Origin: Actinomycetota bacterium
GTDB lineage: Bacteria; Actinomycetota; Actinomycetes; S36-B12; GCA-2699445
Direction of reading: 5' to 3'
Length of the DNA: 64,000 nt
NCBI GenBank assembly: GCA_029978705.1
Contig: JAPOIY010000006.1
Span: forward strand, 1 to 64,000
Shown here: piece by piece, positions 51,874 to 61,200 of the stretch
How positions within the stretch are numbered: position 1 is the first letter of the stretch
Layout of the letters: each line of letters opens with the position of its first letter
Translations under genes and position numbers: made by a program
The notes under the pieces: model-generated
What the model was told of the DNA's origin: nothing
Databases searched by the model: none
What the model saw: the letters and a program-made list of their open reading frames with translations, nothing else

Positions 51874-53164
51874 GAGCCCCATCCTCCCCGCTGTCGACCC
51901 CGGCGCGCTCCACCAGCACGGTGCCGATCCGATTGCGCCGGCCGGCCGCCGACTCCGCCTGCAGCCGCCAGCCCTGTTCGGTGATGGCATCCCCGGGGAT
52001 GGGGACGCGGCCCAGGCGCCGGGCTAGCAGTCCGGCAGCGGTCTCGACCCCCAGCCGGTCGGCGTCCAACTCGATGCCGGTCAGGTCGCACAGGTGCTCC
52101 AGCGACAGTCGCCCGCTGACCCGCAGGTCGTCCCCGTCCAGGTGGACCACCTCGGGCGCGCCCGTGTCGTACTCGTCGGTGATCTCCCCGACGATCTCCT
52201 CCAGGATGTCCTCGATGGTGACCATGCCCGCGGTGCCCCCGAACTCGTCGACGACGATGGCGAGGTGCACGCGATTCGCTTGCATCTCGCGCAGCAGGTC
52301 GTCGGCGGGCTTGCTGTCGGGCACGAAGTGGGCCGCCCGCATGATCGACTCGACGCGCTCGGTCCGTTCGGCGTCGTGGTGTTCGAAATTGCGGCGCACC
52401 AGATCCTTCAGGAAGACCACGCCGACCACATCATCGGTGTCCTCGCCGATGACGGGGATGCGCGAGAAGCCGGAGCGCAGGGCGAGGGAGATGGCCTGTC
52501 GCAGGGTCCGGTCACGTTCGACGAACACCATCTCGGTGCGCGGCACCATGACCTCGCGGGCGATCGTGCCGCCCAGCTGGAAGACGGAGTCGATCATCTG
52601 GCGCTCATCGTCCTCGATGACGGCGTCGGCCCGCGCCCGGTCCAGCATCTCCTGCAACTCGGCCTGCGACCCAAAGGGCCCCCGGCGGTAGCCGCGTCCC
52701 GGGGTGATCGCGTTGCCGATCAGGATCAGCAGGTCGGACACCGGGGTCAGCAGGAAGGCGAGGAACCGGGCCGGCCCGGCGGCGATCGTGGCCACCCGCT
52801 CCGGGTGCTGTTGGCCCACCGTCCGCGCCGAGACCCCCAGGACCACGTAGGACACCACGGCCATGATCAGGGTGGCGGCGAGGAGGTCGAGGGCACCCTC
52901 GTGCGGGAACCAGTCGTCGATCGCGACGAAGAGCAGGGCCAGGGCGACGAGGGTGACGAAGGTGTGCGCCAACAGCAGCACGTTGACGTAGCGGGTGGGG
53001 TCGGCCGCCATGGGCATCAGGCGTTCGGCGTTGCGGCTGCCCTGGTCCCGCAACTGGGCCAGCCGGACCCGAGACAGGCCCGCGAACGCGGTCTCGGCGG
53101 CAACGAGCCCCCACGACATGAGCACCAGGACCACGACCAGCACCAGGAGTGCGGGTTCGCTCAT
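51866..53164 (-). CDS. CNNM/CorC-type transporter-associated CBS protein
   Basis: Membrane protein of 432 aa with the DUF21 (CNNM) transmembrane domain (about 1-185, three to four helices starting L-L-V-L-V-V-V-L-V-L-M), two CBS domains (about 205-325, V-M-V-P-R-T-E-M-V at the start), and a C-terminal CorC_HlyC domain (about 345-425). Related proteins act in Mg2+/Co2+ efflux. Its ATG overlaps the ybeY stop by 4 bp, and its own stop lies inside the next gene. Confidence 0.92.
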   Translation of the reverse strand: MSEPALLVLVVVLVLMSWGLVAAETAFAGLSRVRLAQLRDQGSRNAERLMPMAADPTRYVNVLLLAHTFVTLVALALLFVAIDDWFPHEGALDLLAATLIMAVVSYVVLGVSARTVGQQHPERVATIAAGPARFLAFLLTPVSDLLILIGNAITPGRGYRRGPFGSQAELQEMLDRARADAVIEDDERQMIDSVFQLGGTIAREVMVPRTEMVFVERDRTLRQAISLALRSGFSRIPVIGEDTDDVVGVVFLKDLVRRNFEHHDAERTERVESIMRAAHFVPDSKPADDLLREMQANRVHLAIVVDEFGGTAGMVTIEDILEEIVGEITDEYDTGAPEVVHLDGDDLRVSGRLSLEHLCDLTGIELDADRLGVETAAGLLARRLGRVPIPGDAITEQGWRLQAESAAGRRNRIGTVLVERAGVDSGEDGAHE

Positions 53165-53628
53165 CCGTCGGACCGTTCGAAGTCGGCCACCAGCCGACGC
53201 TGCAGGTCGAACATCGCCCGCTCCTCATCGGGCTCGGCGTGGTCGTGACCCAAGAGGTGCAGGACACCGTGGGTGAGCAGCACGTTCATCTCGTGCACCT
53301 CCCCGTGGCCCGCCACGACCGCCTGACGCCGGGCGACTGCGGGACACAGGACGACGTCCCCCAGCACCCCCGACACCGGCGGGGCGCCAGGAGCGGGCAC
53401 CGTCAGTTCGTCCATCGGGAAACTGAGCACGTCCGTGGGGCCCGGCTCCCCCATCCACTCCACGTGCAGGTCCGCCATGGCGCCTTCGTCCACCAGCGTC
53501 ACGGACAGCTCCGCGTCCGGCGCCATGCCCAGTTCCGCCAGCAGGAAGACGGCCAGTCGCTGCAGGCCCGCGGTGTCGTACGGGTCATCTGAGTCGTTGC
53601 GCACATCCAGCCCCGCATGCTCACGCAC
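53161..53628 (-). CDS. ybeY: Endoribonuclease YbeY
   Basis: Zinc metalloprotein of 155 aa needed for 16S rRNA 3' maturation and ribosome quality control. The zinc motif H-G-V-L-H-L-L-G-H-D-H lies near 121-131, and P-T-D-V-L-S-F-P-M near 64. It overlaps phoH by 8 bp and is coupled to the CBS gene downstream. Confidence 0.95.
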   Translation of the reverse strand: MREHAGLDVRNDSDDPYDTAGLQRLAVFLLAELGMAPDAELSVTLVDEGAMADLHVEWMGEPGPTDVLSFPMDELTVPAPGAPPVSGVLGDVVLCPAVARRQAVVAGHGEVHEMNVLLTHGVLHLLGHDHAEPDEERAMFDLQRRLVADFERSDG

Positions 53629-54649
53629 GGCGGCTCCGCTGGTCCCGCCGCTGCCGGGGAGCGGGCCGGTCCTCGTCCCAGCGCCCGTAGGCCTCCACGA
53701 TGCGGCCCACCAACTCGTGGCGCACGACGTCGCCGGCGGTGAGGCGGCAGAAGGCGACGTCGTCGATCCCGGTGAGGATCTCCTCGACGATGCGCAACCC
53801 GGAGGACTGGCCGGAGGGAAGGTCCACCTGGGTGACGTCCCCCGTGACGACCATCGTGGACCCGAAACCGAGCCGGGTGAGGAACATCTTCATCTGCTCG
53901 GGGGTGGTGTTCTGCGCCTCGTCCAGGATGATGAACGCATCGTTGAGGGTGCGCCCGCGCATGTAGGCCAACGGCGCGATCTCGATGGTGCCACTGGTGA
54001 TGAGCCGGGGGATGGAGTCCGGGTCGATCATGTCGTGCAGCGCGTCGTAGAGCGGCCGGAGGTACGGGTCGATCTTCTCGCTCAGGGTGCCCGGCAGGAA
54101 TCCGAGCCGCTCCCCCGCCTCGACGGCCGGGCGGGTCAGCAGGATGCGGCTCACGTCCTTGCGCTGCAGCGCCTGCACGGCCTTGGCCACCGCGAGGTAG
54201 GTCTTCCCGGTGCCGGCGGGGCCGATGCCGAAGGTGACGGTGTTGCCGTCGATCGCGTCCACATACCGTTTCTGGTTGAGGGTCTTCGGCCGGATGGTGC
54301 GGCCGCGGCTGGACAGGATGTTCGCGGTCAACACGTCGGCCGGGCGGGCATCCCCCGCGCGCAGCATCCCGATGGCCCGCTCCACGGTGTCGGTGGTCAG
54401 CGCGTGGCCGGTGCGCAACATCGCGAGCATCTCCGCGAACAGCTGCTCGGCCAGGCGCACCTCGTGCTCCGGCCCGGCGACGGTGATCTCGTTGCCCCGG
54501 ACGAAGACACCCAGCTCCGGGAAGGAGTTCTCCACGACCCGCAGCAGGGCGTCCCCGGCGCCCAGCACCGCCACCATCGGCTGGGACGCCGGCACGACGA
54601 TGCGCGCCTCGACCGCGGTGTCCGCCATCGGACGTTCGCCCCCCGTCAT
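53621..54649 (-). CDS. phoH: PhoH-like ATPase
   Basis: PhoH/PhoL ATPase of 342 aa, possibly an RNA helicase. An N-terminal KH-like part (about 15-95) precedes the ATPase: Walker A G-P-A-G-T-G-K-T near 145, R-P-A-V-E-A-G-E-R-L-G-F-L-P-G, Walker B F-I-I-L-D-E-A-Q-N near 243, and T-G-D-V-T-Q-V-D-L-P. The ATG at 54649 overlaps the HIT gene stop (ATGA); a second ATG eight codons in is possible. Always next to ybeY in bacteria. Confidence 0.93.
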   Translation of the reverse strand: MTGGERPMADTAVEARIVVPASQPMVAVLGAGDALLRVVENSFPELGVFVRGNEITVAGPEHEVRLAEQLFAEMLAMLRTGHALTTDTVERAIGMLRAGDARPADVLTANILSSRGRTIRPKTLNQKRYVDAIDGNTVTFGIGPAGTGKTYLAVAKAVQALQRKDVSRILLTRPAVEAGERLGFLPGTLSEKIDPYLRPLYDALHDMIDPDSIPRLITSGTIEIAPLAYMRGRTLNDAFIILDEAQNTTPEQMKMFLTRLGFGSTMVVTGDVTQVDLPSGQSSGLRIVEEILTGIDDVAFCRLTAGDVVRHELVGRIVEAYGRWDEDRPAPRQRRDQRSRRA

Positions 54650-54984
54650 CCCGGGGGCCACGTCATGTTGCGGCCGCCCAGGATGTGGACGTGCACATGG
54701 GGCACGGTCTGTCCCCCCTCGGCGCCGGTATTGACCACGAGGCGGTACCCGCCGACGCCCGCGTCCTCGGCGATCGACGTGGCGGTGGCGACGAGCCGGC
54801 CGGCGAGGTCGCTGTCGGCCGCCGCCAGGGCCGCGGCCGTCGGGTGATGCTCCCGCGGGATCACCAGGATGTGGACGGGTGCCTGCGGGTCGATGTCCCG
54901 GAAGGCGATGAACTCGTCGTCGTGGTAGCCGATGTCGGCGGGAATCTCCCCGGCGACGACCCGGCAGAACAGACACTCGCTCAT
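54646..54984 (-). CDS. HIT family nucleotide-binding protein
   Basis: Histidine-triad hydrolase of 112 aa acting on purine nucleoside phosphoramidates or dinucleotides. It has C-L-F-C-R-V-V-A-G-E-I-P at the N-terminus and the triad H-V-H-V-H-I-L-G-G at 98-106. The start is the ATG that follows TAGGTT by seven bases. Confidence 0.94.
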   Translation of the reverse strand: MSECLFCRVVAGEIPADIGYHDDEFIAFRDIDPQAPVHILVIPREHHPTAAALAAADSDLAGRLVATATSIAEDAGVGGYRLVVNTGAEGGQTVPHVHVHILGGRNMTWPPG

Positions 54985-54991
54985 GGAGGGC

Positions 54992-54997
54992 AACCTA
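54992..54997 (-). promoter_or_regulatory. Leaderless-type -10 box of the HIT gene (TAGGTT-N7-ATG)
   Basis: TAGGTT on the minus strand, just downstream of the rsmE stop, so HIT, phoH and ybeY can be transcribed without rsmE. Confidence 0.45.
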
Positions 54998-55000
54998 CCG

Positions 55001-55735
55001 CTATTCCCACCGTCCGGACGCGGCCGACAGCGCGGCGACCGCTGCCGTCCCGGCCGTCGACGTGCGCATCACCGTGGGCCCCAGTCGGACCTGCTGGGCG
55101 CCCGCGGCAGCGAATTGCGCCAGTTCGCCGTCGTCGATGCCCCCCTCGGGGCCGACCACGACCACGACGTCCCCGTCGCGGGGCACGTCGACCCGGGCCA
55201 GGGGGTGCGGAGCGGTCTCGTGCAGGACGAGGCCGGCGGCGGCCCCGCGCAGACGCTCGGCGACCGCCGCCGAGGTGGCAAGGGCACCGATCACCGGGAA
55301 CCGGCTGCGCCGGGACTGTTTGGCGGCGGCGCGCGCGACCGCCCGCCACCGGTCCGGACCTCGGTCGACCTTGGCGCCGCGCCACACCGCAACGGACCGG
55401 TGCGCGGCCCACGGCACGATCTCGTCGACGCCGCACTCGGTCAGGGTCTCCACCGCGGCCTCGGCCCGGTCCCCCTTGGCGAGGGCCTGCACGACCACGA
55501 GGCGGGGCCGGCGTTCCGGTTCGTGGGAGACGGCGTCTACGCGGACGGTGAACGCGTCGCGCGTCACGTCCGCCACGGTCCCGGTCGCCCTGCCCCCGGC
55601 ACCGTCCACGAGGTCCACCGGCTCGCCGGGCCGCAGCCGCCGCACCGCTGCGCCGTGGCGGCCCTCCGGGCCGGTGACGGTGACGAGGTCGCCGGGCCGG
55701 GCCGTCCCGGCGTGCACGAAGACGGGATTGCTCAC
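55001..55735 (-). CDS. rsmE: 16S rRNA m3U1498 methyltransferase
   Basis: SPOUT methyltransferase of 244 aa. The N-terminal PUA-like part (H-A-G-T-A-R-P-G-D-L) is followed by the knot: E-C-G-V-D-E-I-V-P-W near 98, V-V-V-G-P-E-G-G-I-D-D-G-E near 194, and R-L-G-P-T-V-M-R-T-S-T-A-G near 220. It starts 2 bp after the dnaJ stop. A much longer frame upstream is an artefact of high GC over dnaJ. Confidence 0.94.
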   Translation of the reverse strand: MSNPVFVHAGTARPGDLVTVTGPEGRHGAAVRRLRPGEPVDLVDGAGGRATGTVADVTRDAFTVRVDAVSHEPERRPRLVVVQALAKGDRAEAAVETLTECGVDEIVPWAAHRSVAVWRGAKVDRGPDRWRAVARAAAKQSRRSRFPVIGALATSAAVAERLRGAAAGLVLHETAPHPLARVDVPRDGDVVVVVGPEGGIDDGELAQFAAAGAQQVRLGPTVMRTSTAGTAAVAALSAASGRWE

Positions 55736-55737
55736 GG

Positions 55738-56862
55738 TCACTTGCCGGCGAACGCGTCCTTGATACGGCTGAACAGCCCGGTGGGTTGCGCCACCGGCGT
55801 GCCGCTGGGTTTCTCCTCGTCCCGCAGCTGGGCGAGCCGCTGCAGGAGTTCCCGCTGCTCGGCGTCGAGGGGCGTGGGCGTCTGGACCTGCAGGTGCACC
55901 GTCAGGTCTCCCCGCCCGGACCCGCGCAGGCGCGGCACCCCCCGCCCGCGCATGGTCTGCTCGGCGCCGGACTGGGTGCCCTGCGGCACCTGGATCGTCT
56001 CCTGACCGTCGAGGGTGTCCAGCGGAATCTCGGCCCCGAGTGCCGCGGCCGTCATGGGCACCGCCAGGGTTGCGTGCAGGTCGTCGCCCTGACGCTGGAA
56101 GACGGGGTGTTTCTTCTCGACGATCTCCACGAACAGGTCGCCCGCGGGGCCCGCGCCGGGGCCGACCTCGCCCTCCCCCGCCAACTGGATCCGGGTGCCG
56201 GTCTCGACCCCGGGGGGCACCTTGAAGCCGATGGTGCGCCGCGTGCGCACCCGCCCGTCGCCGGAACACTCCGGGCACGGGTGGGGGATGGTCGTACCGA
56301 ACCCGCGGCACTGGGGACACGCCCGGGTGGTCATCACCTGCCCCAGGAACGAACGCTGCACGGACTGGATCTCGCCACTGCCCTTGCACATCACGCAGGT
56401 GACCGGCTGGGTGCCCGGCGCGGCGCCGGCACCCTCGCACGCAGCGCAGGCGACGGCCGTGTCGACGGTCACCTCCCGCTCGGACCCGAACATCACCTCG
56501 TCCAGGTCCACCTGGATCCGGATGAGGGCGTCCTGCCCCCGGTGCCGCCGCGGGCGCGGCCCCCGGGGCGTGGACGGCCCGAAGAAGGCGTCCATCAGAT
56601 CACTGAAGTCGAAGTTGCCGCCGGCGCCGCCCGGGCCGCTGGCCATGGGGTCGACGCCCCGGTCGTACATGCGGCGCTTCTCGGGGTCCCCCAGCACCTC
56701 GTAGGCGAGGGTGACCTCCTTGAACCGCTCCTGGGTGGTCGGGTCGGGGTTCAGGTCGGGGTGCAGTTCCCGCGCCAGCTTGCGGTAGGCCCGCTTGATC
56801 TCCTGGGCGTCGGCGTCACGCGCGACACCCAGGACCGCGTAGTAATCGGTACGGGGGGGCAC
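55738..56862 (-). CDS. dnaJ: Chaperone DnaJ
   Basis: Type I Hsp40 of 374 aa, the DnaK co-chaperone. It has a J domain with H-P-D at 34-36, a short Gly/Phe region, and a zinc-finger domain with four repeats (C-A-A-C-E-G, C-V-M-C-K-G, C-P-Q-C-R-G, C-P-E-C-S-G). The C-terminal substrate-binding domains follow. Linked to hrcA, this is the DnaJ2 of actinobacteria that have a second copy with dnaK. The GTG start has TAGATT six bases upstream (leaderless type). Confidence 0.96.
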   Translation of the reverse strand: MPPRTDYYAVLGVARDADAQEIKRAYRKLARELHPDLNPDPTTQERFKEVTLAYEVLGDPEKRRMYDRGVDPMASGPGGAGGNFDFSDLMDAFFGPSTPRGPRPRRHRGQDALIRIQVDLDEVMFGSEREVTVDTAVACAACEGAGAAPGTQPVTCVMCKGSGEIQSVQRSFLGQVMTTRACPQCRGFGTTIPHPCPECSGDGRVRTRRTIGFKVPPGVETGTRIQLAGEGEVGPGAGPAGDLFVEIVEKKHPVFQRQGDDLHATLAVPMTAAALGAEIPLDTLDGQETIQVPQGTQSGAEQTMRGRGVPRLRGSGRGDLTVHLQVQTPTPLDAEQRELLQRLAQLRDEEKPSGTPVAQPTGLFSRIKDAFAGK

Positions 56863-56868
56863 TCGCCC

Positions 56869-56874
56869 AATCTA
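56869..56874 (-). promoter_or_regulatory. Leaderless-type -10 box of dnaJ (TAGATT-N6-GTG)
   Basis: TAGATT between hrcA and dnaJ on the minus strand, so dnaJ has a promoter of its own besides any read-through from hrcA. Confidence 0.55.
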
Positions 56875-56900
56875 CCTGCCGCCCGCCGGGGCGCGTGCCG

Positions 56901-57920
56901 TCACCGTTCGGTGAGGGCCCGGCCGAGGTAGCGGGCGACGGCGCGCACGGCCGTGATCGAGCCGGGGTAGTCCATCCGGGTCGGTCCCACCACCCCCAGA
57001 TGGGCCACGGCCGTGTCGGTGGGCCCATACCCCGACGACACCACCGACACGGTCTCCATGACGGCGGCGTCGTTCTCGTGGCCGATGCGCACGCTGATCT
57101 CGTCGGTGACGGTAGCTTCGCCGAGCAGCCCCAGCAGGACGACCTGCTCCTCGAGCGCCTCGAGCACCGGGTACAGGGACTCGGGCAGGTCGCGGCCATG
57201 CCGGGCCAGGTGGGAGGTGCCGGCGATGACCACCCGCTCCTCGACCTGCTCGCGGGCGGCGTCGGCCACGGTGGTGAGCACGGCGGCGACGAGCTCCCGC
57301 TGTTCGGCCGGGAACACCTCGGGGATGCCCTGCACCGCGTCCGCGACGTCGGACAGGGGCCGGCCGGTGAGCTCGGCGTTGAGGCGCCGACCCAGGTCGG
57401 CGGCCACACTGTGGTCGACGTCGGATGTGCCCGTGAGGACCCGCTGTTCGACCCGGCCGTTGTCGGCGATGAGCACCACCAGCAGACGCCGACTCGCCAC
57501 CGGGACCAGCTCGACGTGGCGCACGGACGACCGCTGCAGGGAGGGGTACTGCACCAGTGCCGCCTGATGCGTCAGCTGGGACAGCAGGCGGACGGCCCGT
57601 TCCACCACGTTGTCCAGGTCGACCGCGGAGTCGAGGAACGTCTGGATGGCGCGGCGCTCCGCGGGGGACATCGGCCGGGCCTCCGCGAGGCGGTCCACGA
57701 ACACGCGGTAGCCGCGGTCGGTGGGGATCCGCCCGGCGCTGGTGTGGGGCTGCACGATGAGGCCCTCTTCCTCCAGGGCCGCCATGTCGTTGCGGATGGT
57801 GGCGGGGGAGACGCCGAGGTCATGATGCTCCGCGATCGACTTCGAACCGACCGGCTCGTTGCTCGCCACGAAGTCCTCGACGATGGCCCGCAACACCGCC
57901 AGCCGCCGATCGTCGCTCAC
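56901..57920 (-). CDS. hrcA: Heat-inducible transcription repressor HrcA
   Basis: Repressor of 339 aa that binds CIRCE operators in front of groE-type genes. An N-terminal winged helix (V-G-S-K-S-I-A-E near 24, [11 protein letters not shown] near 36, [11 protein letters not shown] near 63) is followed by the GAF-like dimerisation domain. GGGAGGAG two bases before the GTG sets the start. No CIRCE element was found in front of hrcA or dnaJ in this window. Confidence 0.96.
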   Translation of the reverse strand: MSDDRRLAVLRAIVEDFVASNEPVGSKSIAEHHDLGVSPATIRNDMAALEEEGLIVQPHTSAGRIPTDRGYRVFVDRLAEARPMSPAERRAIQTFLDSAVDLDNVVERAVRLLSQLTHQAALVQYPSLQRSSVRHVELVPVASRRLLVVLIADNGRVEQRVLTGTSDVDHSVAADLGRRLNAELTGRPLSDVADAVQGIPEVFPAEQRELVAAVLTTVADAAREQVEERVVIAGTSHLARHGRDLPESLYPVLEALEEQVVLLGLLGEATVTDEISVRIGHENDAAVMETVSVVSSGYGPTDTAVAHLGVVGPTRMDYPGSITAVRAVARYLGRALTER

Positions 57921-57948
57921 TGCTCCTCCCGAGTGCCGCAGTCGCCCC

Positions 57949-57954
57949 AGTCTA
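57949..57954 (-). promoter_or_regulatory. Probable -10 box of hrcA
   Basis: TAGACT on the minus strand, about 28 bp before the GTG, followed by a short leader with a strong ribosome site. Confidence 0.4.
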
Positions 57955-58194
57955 GGGCGGGGGTGGGCCCCACACACCGGCTTCGCGGGTCCCGGCTCGG
58001 ACACCGCGCGGTCCGGCGGCGACCCCCGGTTCCAGACAGAATCCAGAAGATTCGGAGGATGCCTTGTCGAACTGAATAGGCCGAACGGGTTAATACTGGA
58101 ACGGGACTTGGCCGTCCCTGTCCGGGGGGGCAACCATCGGGCGACGCCGACGCACTCCCCCGCAGCCGGCGCGACAGCACGAGAGGGGGACGAC

Positions 58195-60000
58195 GTGGAT
58201 TCGTCGTCATCGATCCTGAGCAACGTCTCCGATGTGGCCGCGAGCCGCGAGCAGCGGCGCCGGGCGCGACTGCGGTCCGTGTCCCTCATGCTGGGCATCC
58301 CGCTGGCGTACCTGTGGTTGCGCATCCTGCTGGGACACCCGCTCGACGTCACGAATCTGGATCTCCCCTCGATCGACCCGTTCCTGGCGGTCGTCGTGCT
58401 GTTCTTCGTGGCCATGATCGGCACGATGTTCGCGATGACCATCGGAGCCGGACGTTCCCCGCACGTCACCTACCGCCCGGAGCAACTGGACCTGGGCCTC
58501 GGTGACGTCGTCGGGATCGAGCCGGTCAAGGAGGACATCTCCCGGTCCCTGGACCTGTTCCTGGCCCACAAGACGTTCGCTCGCGAGATGGGCGGCTCCC
58601 CCCGCCGCGGGCTGCTCTTCGAAGGACCCCCCGGCACCGGCAAGACCTTCACCGCGAAGGCCATCGCCCACGACGCCGGGGTTCCCTTCCTCTTCGTGTC
58701 GGCGACGAGTTTCCAGTCCATGTACTACGGCGCGACGTCCCGCAAGATCCGCTCCTACTTCAAGGCCCTGCGCCGGGCGGCGCGCTCCGAGGGCGGGGCG
58801 ATCGGCTTCATCGAGGAGATCGACGCCATCGCCCTGGCCCGGTCCGGGGTGTCCCCCATGACCTCGGCGCCGATGCAGACCTCGCCCAGCCAGTACCTGA
58901 AGATGGTCAGCGAGGGCACCGGCGGCGTCGTCAACGAACTGCTGATCCAGATGCAGTCATTCGACACCCCGACGGGTTCGGAGCGGCTGCGCACCTGGCT
59001 GATCGATCGCGTCAACACCCTCCTTCCGGCCGACCGGCAACTGGCGCGGCCCGGCACCACCCCCGCGAACATCCTGCTCATCGCGGCCACCAACCGGGCG
59101 GACAACCTCGATCCGGCCCTGCTGCGCCCGGGCCGGTTCGACCGCCGCATCGCCTTCGAACCACCCACCTTCGCGGGACGCCGGGCGCTGATCGACAACG
59201 CGCTGCGGACCCGGAGCCACGAAGGGGAACTGGACGGCGACGACATGCGCGCCGCCCTCGCCGCCGTCACCCAGGGCTACACCCCCGCGATGTTGGAGCA
59301 CATGTTCGACGAGGGTCTGGTCAACGCGTTGCGGCGCGGCGCCACCCGCATGAACCGCGCGGACCTGGACAAGGCCCGGCTCACCGAGGAGGTCGGCCTG
59401 GGGCAACCGGTCGCGTACACGGCCCATGAGAAGCGGCTGATCGCCACCCACGAGTCCGGCCACGCGACCATCGCCTACCTCGTCGCGCCCCACCGGCGCC
59501 TCGACATCCTGAGCATCATCAAGCGCAAGGACGCCCTGGGCATGCTCGGCCACAGCGACTCCGACGATGTGTTCACCCGTTCGCAGTCGGAACTCGTCGC
59601 GATGATCCAGATCGCCCTGGGCGGCCAGGCGGCCGAGGAGATCTTCTTCGGCGAGGTGTCCACGGGTCCTGCCAGCGACCTCAGCTATGCGACGACCGTG
59701 GCCTCCCAGATGATCGGGGCCTGCGGCATGGGGAGTTCGCTGATCAGCCTGCAGGCCATCAGCGGAACGATGGACACCAACCTCGTCGGCCGGGTGCTGG
59801 GCGACCCCCAGGCCCGCGCCGAGGTCGAGAACCTGCTGAACAGCGAGAAGGCGGCCGTCATCGCCCTGCTGAAGGCCAACCGGCACCTGGTGGAGGCGCT
59901 GCGCGACGCGCTGCTCGAGCGCAACGAACTCGTGGGCCGCGAGATCCTCGACGTCCTCGAGGCCGCTCACATCCCGGTCATCCCGTTGCAGCACTCCTGA
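58195..60000 (+). CDS. FtsH-like membrane AAA protease (divergent)
   Basis: Membrane-anchored ATP-dependent zinc protease of 601 aa. Two helices (about 33-53 and 65-85) flank only a short loop, so the large periplasmic domain of FtsH is missing. The AAA module has Walker A G-P-P-G-T-G-K-T at 144-151 and Walker B G-F-I-E-E-I-D, in which the usual Asp is Glu207. An insert separates Walker B from sensor 1 (Asn300, about 92 residues against roughly 47 in FtsH); the [12 protein letters not shown] arginine-finger region follows. The M41 peptidase keeps HESGH at 419-423 and the third ligand Asp495. It starts at GTG 58195 with GAGGGGGA four bases before. Divergent from hrcA; substrates unknown. Confidence 0.88.
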   Translation: MDSSSSILSNVSDVAASREQRRRARLRSVSLMLGIPLAYLWLRILLGHPLDVTNLDLPSIDPFLAVVVLFFVAMIGTMFAMTIGAGRSPHVTYRPEQLDLGLGDVVGIEPVKEDISRSLDLFLAHKTFAREMGGSPRRGLLFEGPPGTGKTFTAKAIAHDAGVPFLFVSATSFQSMYYGATSRKIRSYFKALRRAARSEGGAIGFIEEIDAIALARSGVSPMTSAPMQTSPSQYLKMVSEGTGGVVNELLIQMQSFDTPTGSERLRTWLIDRVNTLLPADRQLARPGTTPANILLIAATNRADNLDPALLRPGRFDRRIAFEPPTFAGRRALIDNALRTRSHEGELDGDDMRAALAAVTQGYTPAMLEHMFDEGLVNALRRGATRMNRADLDKARLTEEVGLGQPVAYTAHEKRLIATHESGHATIAYLVAPHRRLDILSIIKRKDALGMLGHSDSDDVFTRSQSELVAMIQIALGGQAAEEIFFGEVSTGPASDLSYATTVASQMIGACGMGSSLISLQAISGTMDTNLVGRVLGDPQARAEVENLLNSEKAAVIALLKANRHLVEALRDALLERNELVGREILDVLEAAHIPVIPLQHS

Positions 60001-61162
60001 CGGGCTGCAGCAACTCGACCGTCACGGCATCGGCGAGCAGTCGGCCCCGGCGGGTCAACCGCCACTCCCGCTCGCCCGCCGGCTCCAGCAGGCCCCGCCG
60101 CGCCAGCGCGGCCACCGTCCGCCGGCGCCCCGGTCCCACCAGGACGTCCGGGTCGAAACCCGCCGCCAACCGCACCCCGAGCATGACCTGTTCGGTGCGG
60201 CGCTGATCGGCGTCCAGGACCTCCTGCCCCTCCCGAGGGTCCTCGCCGCCGGAGACCGCCGCCGTCCAGCGGGTGGGATGCCGGACGTTCCACCAGCGGA
60301 CTCCGGCCAGGTGGCTGTGGGCGCCGGGCCCCACGCCCCACCAGTCGTCGCCGCTCCAGTAGCCGACGTTGTGGCGGCACTCGTGGCCCGGGACGGCCCA
60401 GTTGGAGATCTCGTACCAGGGCAGCCCGGCCGCGGTGAGCATGTCGTCGGCAGCTTCGTACCGGGAAGCGGCCTCGTCGTCGTCGGGCGGCGCGACGTGG
60501 CCCGCGGCGACCTGACGGGCCAGCGCGGTTCCCGGTTCCACCTTCAGCGCATAGGCGGACACATGGGTGACGCCGGTGTCGATGGCAGTCCGCACGGTGT
60601 CCCGCCACGAGGCGTCGGTCTCCCCCGGTGTCCCGTAGATCAGGTCGAGGCTCACGCGGTCGAAGCCCGCCAGCGCTGCCAGCCGCGCCGCCCGCACGGC
60701 GCCGTCGCGCTGGTGGCGGCGGTCCAGCACGGCCAGCACCGCCGGGTCGGCGCTCTGCATACCGATCGACAGCCGGTTCACCCCGGCGGTCAGCAGGTCG
60801 TCGAGCAGACGCGGCGTGATGTTCTCCGGATTGGCCTCGACTGTGACCTCGGCGTCGGCGGTCAGCCCGAACTCCTCGGCGATCCGGGCCACGACCGCTC
60901 CGAGGTCCGCCGCCGGGAGCAGCGTCGGCGTGCCCCCGCCGACGAAGACCGACGCCACCGGCCGCGGGTCGACAGGAAGCGCCGCCCTCGCGGCTGCGAC
61001 CTCCGCGACCGCGGCATCCCGCCACTGTGACCGCGAACCGCGGCCCTGCTCGCCGGGGACGTAGGTGTTGAAGTCGCAGTAGCCGCAGCGGGCCGCGCAG
61101 TACGGCACATGCACGTAGAAACGCAGCGCCGGCCGGGAGGTCCCCCTCCGATCCTGCCTCAC
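59978..61162 (-). CDS. hemW: Radical SAM haem chaperone HemW
   Basis: Radical SAM protein of 394 aa related to coproporphyrinogen dehydrogenase but acting in haem delivery. The 4Fe-4S motif is C-A-A-R-C-G-Y-C-D-F near 20-29, and there is V-F-V-G-G-G-T-P-T-L-L and a HemN C-terminal domain. The catalytic HemN-specific N-terminal extension is absent. The start (GTG 61162) is a best guess without a clear ribosome site. Its 3' end overlaps the FtsH-like gene on the other strand by 23 bp. Confidence 0.88.
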   Translation of the reverse strand: MRQDRRGTSRPALRFYVHVPYCAARCGYCDFNTYVPGEQGRGSRSQWRDAAVAEVAAARAALPVDPRPVASVFVGGGTPTLLPAADLGAVVARIAEEFGLTADAEVTVEANPENITPRLLDDLLTAGVNRLSIGMQSADPAVLAVLDRRHQRDGAVRAARLAALAGFDRVSLDLIYGTPGETDASWRDTVRTAIDTGVTHVSAYALKVEPGTALARQVAAGHVAPPDDDEAASRYEAADDMLTAAGLPWYEISNWAVPGHECRHNVGYWSGDDWWGVGPGAHSHLAGVRWWNVRHPTRWTAAVSGGEDPREGQEVLDADQRRTEQVMLGVRLAAGFDPDVLVGPGRRRTVAALARRGLLEPAGEREWRLTRRGRLLADAVTVELLQPVRSAATG

Positions 61163-61200
61163 GATCGGGAGTGGCCTGCCGGCCGGCGGTTGCGCGGGGG

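Noticed and set aside
57921-58194. Search for a CIRCE operator between hrcA and the FtsH-like gene
   Set aside because: No TTAGCACTC-N9-GAGTGCTAA-like palindrome; only a short GAATC-CAGAA-GATTC repeat at 58039-58053, too small and unlike CIRCE.
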